Shown: piece after piece, positions 21,918 through 33,487 of the stretch
How positions within the stretch are numbered: position 1 is the stretch's first letter
How the letters are laid out: each line of letters opens with the position of its first letter
Translations under genes and position numbers: made by a program
Assembly: GCA_003013855.2 (NCBI GenBank)
Contig: PVNU02002777.1
Span: 1 to 64,000 of the forward strand
Reading direction: 5' to 3'
Length of the DNA stretch: 64,000 nt
Source of the DNA: Liriodendron chinense
Taxonomy: Eukaryota > Streptophyta > Magnoliopsida > Magnoliales > Magnoliaceae
The notes under the pieces: generated by a model
Told to the model about the DNA's origin: nothing
The model's input: the letters and a program-made list of their open reading frames with translations, nothing else
Databases searched by the model: none

Positions 21918-23530
21918 TGGGTTCGTTGGGCCAAGATTTTCTAGCTAACGGAGGGTGGTTTGCGAGTTAGGTAAGTCAAAAGATGTAATGCAGATCTGAG
22001 GACAAAAATAGGCTCCTTCAAGGCTCATCCAATTGGGCCAAGTATATGAATGCTTGATACATAAAAAGTTCATCCAAACCTCTTAACCCAACCAATTGTA
22101 TGGGTCAAAAATTTGGCATGCCATTGCCTGAAACCTACCTTTTATCATTTAATATTCAAGATGGTTGATAGAAAAGAGGATATTAATTTTTTAATGCCAA
22201 AATTGGTTAGGTGAAGGTACACTTTCTTCAAAAGAAGGGGTCAGGATCCTGGAAGACTTGAAGAATGCAAAGGTGGCTAATTTTTCTTGTAAACATGGTG
22301 AGTGGAAATTTGAGAGCTTAAAAGGGTAGATACCTCACGGACTGATGAAACATTTAGAGGTATGGGAGTGAAATTCAGTAGTAAAGAAAACAGGTTGATC
22401 TAGTTCCCATCATCCAGACGGACCTCTACGAAATCAAGTATAGAACCACAACGGTGCTAGGCATAATAAAATGGAATGGACAAATTGGGTATGGAACAAA
22501 TTCATCCCCTTGAAGATCTCTACTCTGGTTGGAAAGATTTAGACATAGCAGTACCTATCGATGCCGCAATTCAATAATGTAGGGCCAATTTACCATCGAA
22601 ATGTGCTTGCTATGAAGAGGTTTCTGAATTTTCTCATTGGAAAAGCTATACTACACATGCATCATGAGATGAATTCTGCTAGAGAAAGGTATGTGTTTAG
22701 GCAGAGTTTTAATCCCCCAAGACGCTGGCAACATCATCTTCCCAGTGAGCAGTAGCATCAACCAATTTGCTAAAGGGGCATTGATCGAGAAACTGTTGGG
22801 AACAAGGGCGAGAGGCGTGGGGCTAGAATTCAACATCTGCAGATGAACGCCAACCTGCTGGCCCTATCTTATTAGAGGCTAGACTAGAACTTGGTAAGTG
22901 GGGAGATTCAAAATCAGTCCACAATTCAGATGTCAGTCAAATCACGGAGCAGGCAGCAAACTCTTATCATGGGTTAGACAATGGAGGAGGAAAACTTGCT
23001 AGCTAGGGTAGTCCAGCAATGTCATTATTAGAGCTTTAGGTAGTAGGCATTCATCTGATGGCGGTTAGGATGATAAATGCTCAGACCATGTAGTGGCTTA
23101 GACCATGTAGAGGTAATGTTGACTGCTCAGCCAAGGGTAATCCAAGAGGTGGGGTTGGTGTTTGTAGAGACCACAAGCGTAACTTTCTTCTTGCATTTCA
23201 TCACAGCTATGATAGAGTTTCCATTAATGTTGTGGGATAATGGCGGTGTTGCATTTCTTCACATTTTGATTACTTGTTGATGCTTAGTTTTCCATCGGAA
23301 GTCTATGTTTATTTTTCAACATGGGAGAAGGGCTAACCGTTCCTTGGGGTAGTCTAAAAGCTTTGGGTCCAAAATTTTTTATGGACGGTTGTTAATATGA
23401 ATGCTTCTTGTAGCTTTTGTATTTCTTTCATCCATATGGTAGGCTAGGCCTCTTTTTTAAATTTTTTTGTGTTTCCCTACACAGGTGTACAAAGTTTTCC
23501 GTAGACCTAATAAAATTCGGTCTATTGTAT
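21918..23530 (+). pseudogene. LINE (non-LTR retrotransposon) 3' part, decayed
   Basis: Around 22480-22640 the plus strand encodes WNKFIPLKISTLVWK...VPIDAAIQ...LPSKCACYEEVSEFSHW, the zinc-binding region that follows the RT in plant L1-type LINEs (zf-RVT). At 23095-23230 it encodes NVD...SAKGNPRGGVGVCRDH, the start of a LINE RNase H. It ends in a UTR-like tail with 'cctaataaaattcgg' at about 23507. Many stops interrupt it, and the RT and endonuclease domains are not recognisable upstream. Confidence 0.7.
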
Positions 23531-23928
23531 TCCCACCTTTCGAGAGAAAAAGAAAACAAGAAAAAGTACTAAAGCCATGTTTAGAAGTTGTGAATTTCAT
23601 GTGAAACAATGGAAAAGGAAAGTTATTTCCCTTTGGGGTGACAATTTGTGTTGTTTGGATATGAAAAAAAAAAAAAGTAAAAAAAGTGGGTTTCACCAAT
23701 CAATCAATCAATACACTTTTTCATAATTTGAATGTTTTGCACAACATATTAAGCATTGCAGACGGAATATGAGATTTTCACTTTTTATCCAAACAAGAAA
23801 TCAAAACCATAATTCATGTTACGATAGTTCTCATAAAAATTATGATTAGATAATAATAATTATTTTTCTTCTCTTGATTTCCATGATCCAAACATGTCCT
23901 AACAATAACACTCTTTCCTATCTTTCTG

Positions 23929-23953
23929 TTTTTTTTTTTTTTTTTTTTTTTTT
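23929..23953. repeat. poly(T) run, 25 bp
   Basis: Uninterrupted T25, followed by 'aatggattccc'. It could be the poly(A) tail of a minus-strand retroposon, but no body or target duplication is evident. Confidence 0.9.
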
Positions 23954-24240
23954 AATGGATTCCCCCTTATTAAACTACCCGATGGTGAAGATTTATTTAT
24001 AGTCCATCTAACGGAAGGAAATATATCCATGACATGCATTAATTATAGGACTGTCGGCCCAGTTGTCAGAATTGAAAATTCACATGCACCATTCAAAATT
24101 AGCGATGACTTATGCTAAGATTCCTCTATAAAATTCTGTTGAACTCATGTATTTGACATTGATCATGAATTATGGCGGCTATGTAACAGTAATGGTGTGA
24201 CCTATTATGTAAAGTGGGCTTGTAATACAGTTCTTGAAAA

Positions 24241-24295
24241 AAAATAAAAATAAATAAATAAATAAATAAATAAACAAACAAACAAACAAACAAAA
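24241..24295. repeat. compound microsatellite (AAAT)n(AAAC)n
   Basis: About seven AAAT units pass into five AAAC units. This is an ordinary simple repeat. Confidence 0.95.
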
Positions 24296-24764
24296 GAAAG
24301 CCCATAACAGGCTGTACAGGGTTGTAGCAGCTGACATGGCCGGTAAGGTTCGATGTGGACCGATATATTTCCTTACCCAAAAAAAAAAGGAAAAAAAAAA
24401 GAAGAAAAAAAAGACCCTTACAAGGCTGTACGGCCAGATCATAACAGCCATGAGGCTGGCCATTATGGCAATTCTTGAAGTCATTGAATATCTTGGTGGA
24501 CCTGTCATGCGGCCCTCAGATCCAACTGGCAATAACTGTCAATCACTTAATTGCTTCCGTAGCTTTTCTAACCATAAAATGGGAACCAAGATGATATTAA
24601 CTGATTTGCTTCAGTTCATTTTAGCTGGGATGATTTCAAAACTGAATGGCTCTAGATGGTTAACTAGTCTGCTATATATGTGTATGTCTTTTCAGAGACA
24701 GTAATTACCTGGGCTGCAGGATGCATCCATACACTAGTGGTATCCTGATACGCCGCCCATTCCA

Positions 24765-25225
24765 TACAAGTGGGCCATATGTTTCAAACCATTGATGTAC
24801 TTTTCACCATAACCGTCTACTCGTAACCCAGTGATTTAGTGTATCTTCCAACAAGAAACGGTGACTCTTGATCTAATTAAAACAAGAGTGTGTGGGGATG
24901 CCTACCAAAATAATCTCCAGGATGGGTGATCCTCATGTACCCTTATTTTCTGCTCACCGTCCATTTATAGACCGTTGAAGAAGTAGGATCTTTCAATCTA
25001 GACGGTTTTAAAGTCATTACGGGCCCATCAAACGAGAGGTCCGGATCACCTTATCATGATCCCAAATGCACTGGATCAAGCCACCATCAAGCAAAGATTT
25101 TCACCACCTGAATGGGACGCCTAGTGTTTCTCAGTCTATCGCTTTCAAAAGATGGCTGAGATCACATGGCCTATGCATATGGGATGATGACGTGGTATTA
25201 TGCTCCTAGAGTAACCATCACGTAT
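24765..25225. repeat. dispersed repeat family R, copy b
   Basis: Carries the family blocks in the usual order: 'aacccagtgatttagtgtatcttcca', 'gaccgttgaagaagtaggat', 'tacgggcccatc', 'gcaaagattttcacca' and a 'tcNcttNcaaNNNgatgNctgagatcacat' end with 'ggatgatgacgtgg'. It is non-coding. Confidence 0.65.
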
Positions 25226-26512
25226 CATATAAAGTTCGAGCCATGAACCATGGTTAAAAGTTTCGGCAGCTCGGACCCACTAGTTCGGTTCTGAGCCCAG
25301 TCAACATGGACGAGTCAGGTGTTCGCGCCCATCGAAAGCTCCTTGTGAACCACCAAGATGAATGTGTTACATCCACTCCGTCCATCCATTGAACCAGTTC
25401 ATGTTAGTAACTGAGCTCAAAAGTGAGGCAGATTCACAACTCAAGTGGGCCACATCACAAGAAACAATGGAATTGAACTCCCGCCATTCAAAATCTTCTA
25501 AGGCCTATAGAAGTTTTGGATCAGGCTGATATGTGTATTGTCTCTTCATCCTAGTCAGAGTGACCTTATGAACCAGTTAGACACGTCATATATACACCAG
25601 GTTTTAATGGTGAGTTTTTCTATCCCCATTATTTCCGGTGGTGTGCTCACTTGGGCTAATGTCCTAACATGAGCTTCCGAAGCTGATGAATGGATTGGAT
25701 GTTACAGGGAAGTTGTGGTGGGCCCCATGGAACTTTCATTTGGATGGTTCCCTCTACCGGTATCAATGTGCTGGGCTCGGGCCTGAAAATCAGAATTTTG
25801 AATAGGGTTGCCCAATGGCCCAGCCCGAAACAGCTCAAAATCTAAGCTGAGAACTACCTACGCCCAGCCAATTTGGCCCAAGTCACCTCCCAGTTTACAG
25901 CGTGGTCTCAATTAGGACCGGCTGCCTCCTCTTATTCAGGGATTGTACACTTCTATTGGGCTTTTCATTTGTACAACTGAATGTGCCCTGGCCCAAATAT
26001 CAGGCCACTTCTTTTTCCTTTTTTGGTCAACAATATCAGTCCAATGTACTCTTTGCTCTGGACGATGCATGTACCGAAATCAAATAGTTTCAATATGAAA
26101 TTTAATGGTCCACAGTACATACGTTAAATAAATTGTCAAAGGCCAATATGGTGACCAGCCTAATTTTTTGGGCACTGAGGAATTAATCCACCTCTCCCAG
26201 GTAATGAATAGGGCAGACTTCCTACATGTGTGGTATGTTTGCACTTGTGATGAGTTGCATATGTGTCTTGCTAGAAGCATTCCTCAACCAAAAAAAAAAA
26301 AATCAGGTCTAACTACAATTGTACCCATAACAGCATAACGAACCTGAATTAAAGAGAAAACTTCAACAGTTTATGCTCTCACAGGAATATGAATATTACT
26401 AAGCTAGGAATGGTTTGCATTGTCATTCTCCAATTGAAACAATAATCAAATATGGAGAAGAACTCATATATACAAAAAGGTAAAAACGATACAAGGGTCC
26501 ACTAGAGAACTC

Positions 26513-26926
26513 TCAGAAGCCATTGAGGAGGAATTGTCGATTGGGTTGCCGTAGGGAGAGATAAGAAGATGCTGAGCATTGGCTCGCAGCTATGGAGATG
26601 AGCAGAGCCTTCTCTGCGTCTCTAGACACGCGTCTTTGGACCAACGAGATGACGTAGTCCATGAAAACAGTGTCACATGGCAATGTGATAGGCCCGTTGC
26701 TTGGTAATCCAAACACATCTTCAGACATTTTAAACAGCTCTTGAAAGATGGGGCTGTCGAGGTATTCCAATGGAGCCATGAAACGCTTTCCATCCACGGT
26801 GTAGACAACGAAATGGCCCTTATCAGCTATCGATTTGCTGCATGTGTTGGAATCTGCTGCCATCTCGACTCTTGAGAACGACTTCCTTGCCATCTTGACA
26901 AGCTTCTTGGGGTGAATCAAGGCCAT
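26513..26926 (-). CDS. SAUR-family auxin-responsive protein, intact
   Basis: A single-exon gene of 137 codons with ATG at 26924-26926. Most SAUR genes are intronless and of this size. The N-terminus is basic (MALIHPKKLVKMARKSFSR). The SAUR core spans residues ~36-110: KGHFVVYTVDGKRF, PLEYLDSPIFQELFKMSEDVFGL, GPITLPCDTVFMDYV and a ValSer-Glu-LysAla end. This pattern fits the SAUR61-68-like clade. Known SAURs are auxin-induced proteins; many inhibit PP2C.D phosphatases and so activate plasma-membrane H+-ATPases to drive cell expansion. A duplicate with the same upstream and downstream DNA lies at 33253-36350 and is disrupted, so this is probably the working copy of the pair. There is no frame damage, and the TATA box is well placed. 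Confidence 0.9.
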   Translation of the reverse strand: MALIHPKKLVKMARKSFSRVEMAADSNTCSKSIADKGHFVVYTVDGKRFMAPLEYLDSPIFQELFKMSEDVFGLPSNGPITLPCDTVFMDYVISLVQRRVSRDAEKALLISIAASQCSASSYLSLRQPNRQFLLNGF

Positions 26927-27028
26927 GGGTGTAGATCTTTGAGCAACAAATTAGAAGAGATTTTAGATCTTAGGTTGCAATAGTGGATGGTTTTTGTGTT
27001 GTGCAGAAAAGCAGTGAAGGGCAATCAG

Positions 27029-27036
27029 TTATATAT
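27029..27036 (-). promoter_or_regulatory. TATA box of the intact SAUR gene
   Basis: The minus strand reads TATATAAC, about 105 bp before the ATG. The same box (36451-36458) is conserved at the equivalent place in the duplicated, disrupted SAUR copy, in otherwise diverged flanking DNA. Confidence 0.6.
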
Positions 27037-27039
27037 TTG

Positions 27040-27921
27040 CAAAGGTGGGCCCCAAGTTTGAGTGTAGATTTCTCAAGCTGGGGGTGCAAAGGATTCAAAA
27101 CCATGTGCTGATTGTTTGGGAGGTAGGCATGCTTGGATTTTGCTCAGCAATAATTTCATGATGGTGAGCCACAGTAAGCCGTCCATTTCTTTATCTCTGA
27201 CAGACAATAAAACAATATATACGATTCTACCCATAAATCATAGAATTATTGGAGTTGAAACCAAGCAAAAGATGAATATGCTCATGCAACTATTCTATTT
27301 GTTGCACTTGATCAATCGTCCTTTCGTATACCTTATCTCTGCAATATTTACAGGAGTCATTAAATATTCCGGAAGAGTGTGGTGGATGATACACAGGTGG
27401 TTACATTTGGATTTTTAAAGGTGGCTATCAATAGTTTATAGAATTAAAATAATACCAACTGGACAATTTTAATATTTGATTTTAACCATTTATTATATAT
27501 CAACTGAGAGACATGTTTCAGCCCAATTTCAGTATGAGTATTGATTTGCAATTGTGGGGCCCAGCTGGCTATATATGAATAGGTGTGTGAAATTTGGGTC
27601 ATTAATTACCAGTGTAATGATCATTTTGAACGGCCATGGGTCATCAACATTGGCCGGTCCACTCGACAACAGCACGTGGGCCAAATGCGTGGATATGAAT
27701 CTGGGACTATCAGTCCATGATCAGCATAAAACTGTCGCCTACCCATTCATATATAGAAGAGCTCATCATAAGAAAAATGCGAGTCTACCACACAACAAAT
27801 CTCAAATAGATTGGTAACGTGAAAGTGATATTCAACAGTTAGGGTAAATCAAATGACTAAAATCATTCTTTTATAGTTTAAGTTAAATACTAATCAGGTA
27901 TTAAAGTGAGTAGAAAGGCAT
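27040..27921. other. SAUR upstream region and non-coding DNA
   Basis: 27060-27210 is the part duplicated upstream of the second SAUR copy (36490-36640), with shared blocks such as 'gggggtgcaa', 'aaaaccatgtgct' and 'ttggattttgctca'. The rest is AT-rich and I see no gene. Confidence 0.5.
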
Positions 27922-27930
27922 GGGCTATAC

Positions 27931-28440
27931 GGACGTGGATTAAGTGTTTCCCAGGTAACAGCTTAGTGGGTTTTACCCTTACCGTAGGGCCCACCTAACT
28001 GATATGTTGTATATCTACTTTGCCCATCCATTTTTCCAGCCCATTTTAGAATATGGTCCCAAAGATTAAGCATGCCCAAACCTCAGGTGGACCACACCAC
28101 AAGAAATAGTGATGATTATTGAATGCCCGCCATTAAAAGATCCGTAATGTTTATTTACTATCCAACCCGTTGATAAGGTCAACCAGAACTGGATGAAGAA
28201 GAGAACAAAAATTAACTTGATCCAAAACTTGTGTAGATTACAAAAAGCTTTTAATGGTCATTCACCACTTATTCCAGTGGTATGGTCCACCTGAGATATA
28301 GATCATCTACTTAAGTTTTGGAATAACGTTCTTAAATGAGCTAAAAAAGGGATGGACGGCATTAAAACCCATTCATCAAAGTGGGCCCCACACTGTAAGG
28401 GTAACACCCCCTAAGTTGTTACCACAGTGAATCCACTCCA
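27931..28440. mobile_element. foldback MITE M3 (510 bp)
   Basis: The left end GGACGTGGATTAAGTG pairs with the reverse complement of the right end TGGAGTGGATTCACTG. The arms stay complementary for roughly 200 bp, so the element can fold into a long hairpin. It is flanked by a perfect 9-bp duplication GGGCTATAC (27922-27930 and 28441-28449). It has no coding sequence. An 8-9-bp duplication fits Mutator- or hAT-type transposase in trans. Confidence 0.82.
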
Positions 28441-28477
28441 GGGCTATACAAAGTCCATAGAAAGGCATGGGCTATAC

Positions 28478-29759
28478 AAAGATAAAGATGACACAAATTA
28501 CATGTAAGAGAAAAAAAAGTAAAGCCCATGTGATAGCATCAAAATCTTAAAATGGCAAAAATTCAATTCCACCACCCATGCGGTAACATCCAAACTACTT
28601 AAATGCTCTTTTGTACTTTTGAAATCCTTTCTAATATTCTTTTACAAAGGCAACTTGCATGGTAAAATCGCCACTTGCAACTCAGTTGTAATAGATATGT
28701 AGACATGTCATACGTACAAATGCAAGTGGGTGTACATCAACCATCCTACGCTGACAAACCCACGTGGATGGGGAAGCTTTTCAGTTGAACGTATGCCGTT
28801 GGTGTATTTCCATCCTTTAACTGTCTATATTAGGTCACAGAACTAAAGGTTAAGATTTTCTCCTGGAGAGAATTCTTCTATTTGTTTGTAGTCCATCAAC
28901 GACGTGATGCAATACATCAATGGTCTGGATTAATCATTACAATGGGCCCCACTTGTCATAACTGACCATAATCATGAGGGTATGGTATGATTCCTCCATC
29001 CAATTTTGTCATCTACAGTGTCTAATCCCCGCACGTGGCCTACACATCCAACTTGCACTGACACTCAATCACCGACTTCTATACCTATTTTGGGACACTC
29101 AATCACTGACGTCAGTTTGTCTCATGTGGGATGATTCCAATCGTTAATGGCCGTATATGTCAGTTTTAACTATGAATTGCTCCAGTGCTCTCACAGCATT
29201 ATAACTTATAAGTGCTACCAGTTGCATTGGTCCAATTGGACAGTCTAATCTAATCCAATTCTTGGATCCATACTTTTCATTAGGTCCAGCCCATTTTTCA
29301 TGGGTTACCATGCAAATTTTGCACCAACCCAACAAATATTAACTGTTGATGAATGGCATTTAATATGAATGGTCAAGATTGTTTACACAAAAATAAGCCC
29401 AACAGAAAATCTGATCCATCTATCTTTTAGGGACAACAACAGATTGCTTATGATTCTGAAGAATCACTTTTGTTAGGTAATCATAGTAGTTCCATCCATA
29501 GGTTGGAAAAAGGATGGGTATAAAAAATAGGGCTAAAATAATGATGGATTAGATGATTTGGTCAGCGAAATTTTTGCAAAGTAGTTAATGAGATGGGTTC
29601 TATACGTAATCAACAGTTCAGATTTATTGATCGAACTAAGCAAATGGATTGATCCTAGTACAAGTACGTAGTGCTCTGAGAACATTTCTGTATACTTTAA
29701 ATGTGTATTTCTTTTTATAGCGGAGTTATCAGATCTGGATGCTTCAATACGTTCATCGT
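28478..29759. other. non-coding repeat-derived stretch
   Basis: 28780-29070 resembles 180-480. The remainder is AT-rich with GGGCCCAC-like fragments. I see no gene or RNA. Confidence 0.5.
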
Positions 29760-30300
29760 GTACTGGTGCTCGTATTCCACACAAGTGGGCCCCCATTTCG
29801 GAAATCGAGACCGTTGATCCGATTGAATCGACCATGGATGGAATATAGGGTGTTCGATTACAAACCATTTATGTATTTTGTTCATTGACCGTCTATATGT
29901 GATCCAATGATCAAAGCTTTAGTATCTTCCAGTCTGGTGGACCAACACTCAAAATGGGCCTATCATGCAGAGATCGATGTGATGAAGACCAGAGTGGATG
30001 AGGGATACCCCACAAAGATCCCGAGGAATGGGTGATCGTGATCGATCATTAAGGGACCATTTTTATATTTGTAAGACTTTAGACCATTGAATAACTATGA
30101 TATCCGAATCTAGAAGGTTCTAGAGTCATGAGGCCCATCAGAGCAGGGGTATGGACACCATCAAGTAAATATTCTTACCATCTGAATCTGGCGACTTGTG
30201 TTTCTCCATCAATCGCTTGTAAGTAGATCATGGGTGAGATCATATGATCTCTGCACATGGGATGATGACCTGGTGTGATGCTCCTGAAACCATTTTGCTT
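29760..30300. repeat. dispersed repeat family R, copy c
   Basis: The longest colinear match is to copy d (36655-37195). It includes 'gatccaatgatcaaagcNttagtatcttcca', 'gatgaagaccaNagtggatgaggga' and 'catcgcttgNaagt...gagatcatatg'. The match resumes after M4 (30889 onward matches 37325 onward), so M4 landed in this repeat. Confidence 0.7.
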
Positions 30301-30356
30301 CGGCGATATATTGTATGCTTCTGATTGAGTTGCCATTCTACTAGTGTGCTAATCTA

Positions 30357-30880
30357 GGGAGTGAATTAGCTGTTACCCTGGTAACAGCTTAGTGGGTGTT
30401 ACCCTAACCGTTTAAGGCTTACCTTGATGTATTTTTTGTATATCAACACCATCCATCTGTTTTTTTATCTCATTTTAAGCCGCGATCCCAAATCATAAGA
30501 AGATCCAAATCTCAAGTGGACCATACCAATAAAAAAAAGTGATGAATAAGTATTAAAAACTTTTTGTGGTCCATGAAAGTTTTGGATCAATCTGATCTTT
30601 CTAATTTCCCTTTAACCAGATCTGATCAACAGGTTGGATTTCAAACAAACATTAAGAAAACGTTATAATGGGTCCTTTGGAATTTTTAAATATAAGGCAC
30701 TCAATCAATACCGTTTCCTGTGGTGTGGTCCACTTGAGATTTGGATCTACATAAATTTTGGTAACCCATCCTAAAATTTTCTAGAGAAACATATGGACGC
30801 ACGGCGTGGATATACATAAAATGGTCAAGGTGAACCCCACGGTAGAGGTAACACCCACTACCCGAGTAATACCCAATTCC
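30357..30880. mobile_element. foldback MITE M4 (524 bp)
   Basis: Same family as M3: 'ggtaacagcttagtgggtgt' near the left end and the inverted 'acacccactacccgagtaa' near the right end, with ~200-bp complementary arms. The target duplication is CTAATCTA (30349-30356 and 30881-30888). It is non-coding and hairpin-forming. Confidence 0.8.
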
Positions 30881-30888
30881 CTAATCTA

Positions 30889-31735
30889 AGTGCCTGGCAA
30901 TGACCAGTGGGTACCTGAAGGCTGGGGCCTGGGTTTTAAACTTGCAAATTTTAGTGTTTTCATCCTCCCACAGTCATAACTACCCTCTTCTTCACTTTTT
31001 AAGGTATTTACCCTCATTCTTAATATTGAATATTTTCATTTACATTAATACTACAATGATGATAATGGGATATTAAAACAATCACCTTATACAATCATTA
31101 AATAAATCACTATTAGTATTATATGTTCCCTAAAAAGCCAATAATGACTATGATAATAAAGTTACATGACTAACTGCGCTTAGTGTATACCATTGATGAC
31201 ATAATTAATGTGAAAAATCAAATCATTGATGATTATGAGGGTTATGATGAAGGATTCCTATGGTTTTTGTGTCGAAGGGCTTCCCGAATGTGTCATCTTC
31301 TGTAAAGCCCCTCTTCTTTTGTTAATAAAATTCCGGTGTTTAAAAAAAATTGATTCCTATGGTTATCCTTCAAAAAGATGAGATTAGCTGGACACAATGA
31401 CCACCCCTATAACCTAAATGTCAATGACCACTTTAATGGGATTGCACTAACCATGATCATCTCCTATGGTCATCCTGTGTGTTGGAAACCAACAACGAGT
31501 TAGGATGGATGGTTTCCACAGAACTTGATGCCTTGCCCCACCCCACATTGGAGTGGGACCGTTAACTATGTCTATGAATTCTTGGTCTTTGGCCCAAGTA
31601 GCTAGACACCTGCATTCGAAGATTGCTTCAACTGATCTCTAGTGCTAAAAATCCACCTGCGGATTAGATTGATTTGATCATGTACTAACTTTGATTAATC
31701 CTTAATCCTTAATTATGAAGTGATTTTGAGACTTT
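30889..31735. other. non-coding stretch
   Basis: I see no gene. It holds the continuation of repeat R after M4 (to about 30960) and the small LINE insertion described next. Confidence 0.5.
31266..31351 (+). mobile_element. 5'-truncated LINE insertion (86 bp)
   Basis: A short 3' fragment ending in 'gttaataaaattccggtgtttaaaaaaaa' is flanked by a perfect 13-bp duplication GATTCCTATGGTT (31253-31265 and 31352-31364). The A-rich tail, severe 5' truncation and duplication of this length are the signature of LINE target-primed reverse transcription. The tail motif resembles the end of the LINE relic near 23507. Confidence 0.8.
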
Positions 31736-32400
31736 ATGACGCAGGGAGGACGTGGTAGGTTGATCACCGTCTCCCTAACCGATAGTTCTCGAATCCACGA
31801 TAAGAAATAAAAGATAAAAAAGAGGAAATAAATTCCAAATAATTGATTTATTGATAATTGAATGAATCATTAAAAAACATAATTACTTTGCTTTAAATAA
31901 TAAACTAAATCCTAAATTCGTACTTAACTCTAACTTGCAAAGGAAAAAAAGAATTCTAATATAATCAGGAAATAAATAGAAAAATCTGCGCAAACTAAAT
32001 AACGCCCGTCGGGCGCTGTCTTCCTTCTACTGATACGAGCAATCCACATGTCCGATTGCCACAAAACTTTGTGCTTTTACTAACATCGACGTACTCTTCA
32101 AGATGGTCGGCTCAGATTCTCCATACGAGTAGTAATGGGCCACCTGGACCATCTCCAGTTTCAGTGGGCGGAATTCGAAACTTTCTGGACAGTTCGTACC
32201 ATTTTGGACGCCACGATCAATCTGTAACTCGGATCGACATGAAACTTGTTGGGTTTTCTCGGCATCGAGCAGCTCTACAAAATGGATGGAATGGATCATT
32301 ATAAATGATCAAGATGGGCCCCACAAGTTGGTTCGAAGTCCAAAAACGAGAATAACAATTTCCTGTTTGAGTTGAAACTCCAAAATATGAAATTCCGTAG
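31736..32400. repeat. LTR-like repeat fragment
   Basis: 31736-31930 ('tgacgcagggaggacgtggtaggttgatcacc', then AT-rich DNA) is homologous, in inverted orientation, to the end of a ~665-bp insert in the 5' LTR of copia C (39700-39915). 31980-32340 contains a 'cggatcgacatgaaactt' block typical of unclassified plant LTR elements. It has no coding capacity and its boundaries are uncertain. Confidence 0.45.
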
Positions 32401-33252
32401 TTTTCTCTTGTTTTTCTTCCTGTCCATCTCCCCCAAGAAGGTGCGTGATCCACGCCCTCGATCATGGGGTTCTTCCCCTACATCACTTTATAATACTTGT
32501 GTTTTGTACTTGTGCTTATCTTTGGAGCTTATGTGGTTTGGCACATACAACAAGATGGCATGGAGTTCTTTTTTTCCTTTTCCTTTTTCTTTTTCTTTTT
32601 CTTTCTTTTTTATTTTATTTTATTTTTTATTATTATTATTTTTTTTCCACTACAATAAGATGGAGTCGAAGTCCACATGCTATAACATGGAGATCCACTT
32701 GATCAACCAAGAACAATTTACTAGCTCAGATATTGGTGATTGGACTACTCATCAAGTTATTTTTTAGCTGGTTTTGATACTTAAAAATAGTCCATGTTTT
32801 ATTAAAGATTTTTATTCTTTTATCTTTTTGCTTCATTGTTAAGACAGTTTTATCATACTTAATGGATATCCAATGGTTAAGATCTTAAAGCTCCTTTTTT
32901 AGGCCTGCAAAGGATATATTGCAGGGTAGATGCCACTAGGAGTGGAAGGATTTCAGTCCACTTGGGTACATTAGATAGGCAAGATTATAAACTTTTAATG
33001 ATTGGATGAGGGGCATCATACTCCCTTTGAAATCTTGACTCCTCGAGCAAGCATCACAAATCTAAGATTGAAGAGAAATCTGTAATAGTCTGTGCTCTCA
33101 CAAGGATACAAATCTTATTAAGCTAATAACGGTTTGTGTTGCCATTCTCCAATTGAAACAAAAGGTAAAATATAGAGCTGAATATATACAAAATTTAGAA
33201 AGAAAGGCAAAAGAAAAAAGAAACAGGCTTGTTTGTGGATTCTACAAGCTAT
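32401..33252. other. non-coding, with T-rich low-complexity run
   Basis: 32566-32648 is a T/C-rich simple region. 33060-33220 matches the DNA downstream of the intact SAUR gene (26340-26500), so it belongs to the duplicated SAUR block. I see no gene. Confidence 0.6.
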
Positions 33253-33487
33253 TCAGAAACCATGGAGTAGCATTTGTTGATTAGGTTGCTGCAGAGATAG
33301 AAAGGAAGATGATGAAAACTGGCTTGCAGCTATGGACATAAGCAAAGCCCTCTCTACATCTTCAGATACGCATCCTTGGACCAAGGAGACAACATACTCC
33401 ATGAAGACAGTATCACATGGCAATGTGATAGGCCCATCGCTTGGTAACCCAAACTCAACTTCAGACATGTTAAACAGCTCTTGGAAG

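Larger units (their letters stand above)
23531..26340. other. non-coding stretch with simple repeats and a family R copy
   Basis: I see no gene. It contains a 25-bp poly(T) (23929-23953), an (AAAT)n/(AAAC)n compound microsatellite (24241-24295), an A-rich run (24379-24412), repeat R copy b, and more GGCCCA-rich repeat DNA at 25360-25860. Open frames here are low-complexity Phe/Lys runs. Confidence 0.55.

Noticed and set aside
24179..24704. Phe-rich and Lys-rich open frames
   Set aside because: They are translations of poly(A) and (AAAT)n/(AAAC)n tracts.
32372..32767. 131-codon open frame with a Phe/Ser-rich stretch
   Set aside because: The centre is a T/C-rich low-complexity run and there is no conserved domain or gene structure.
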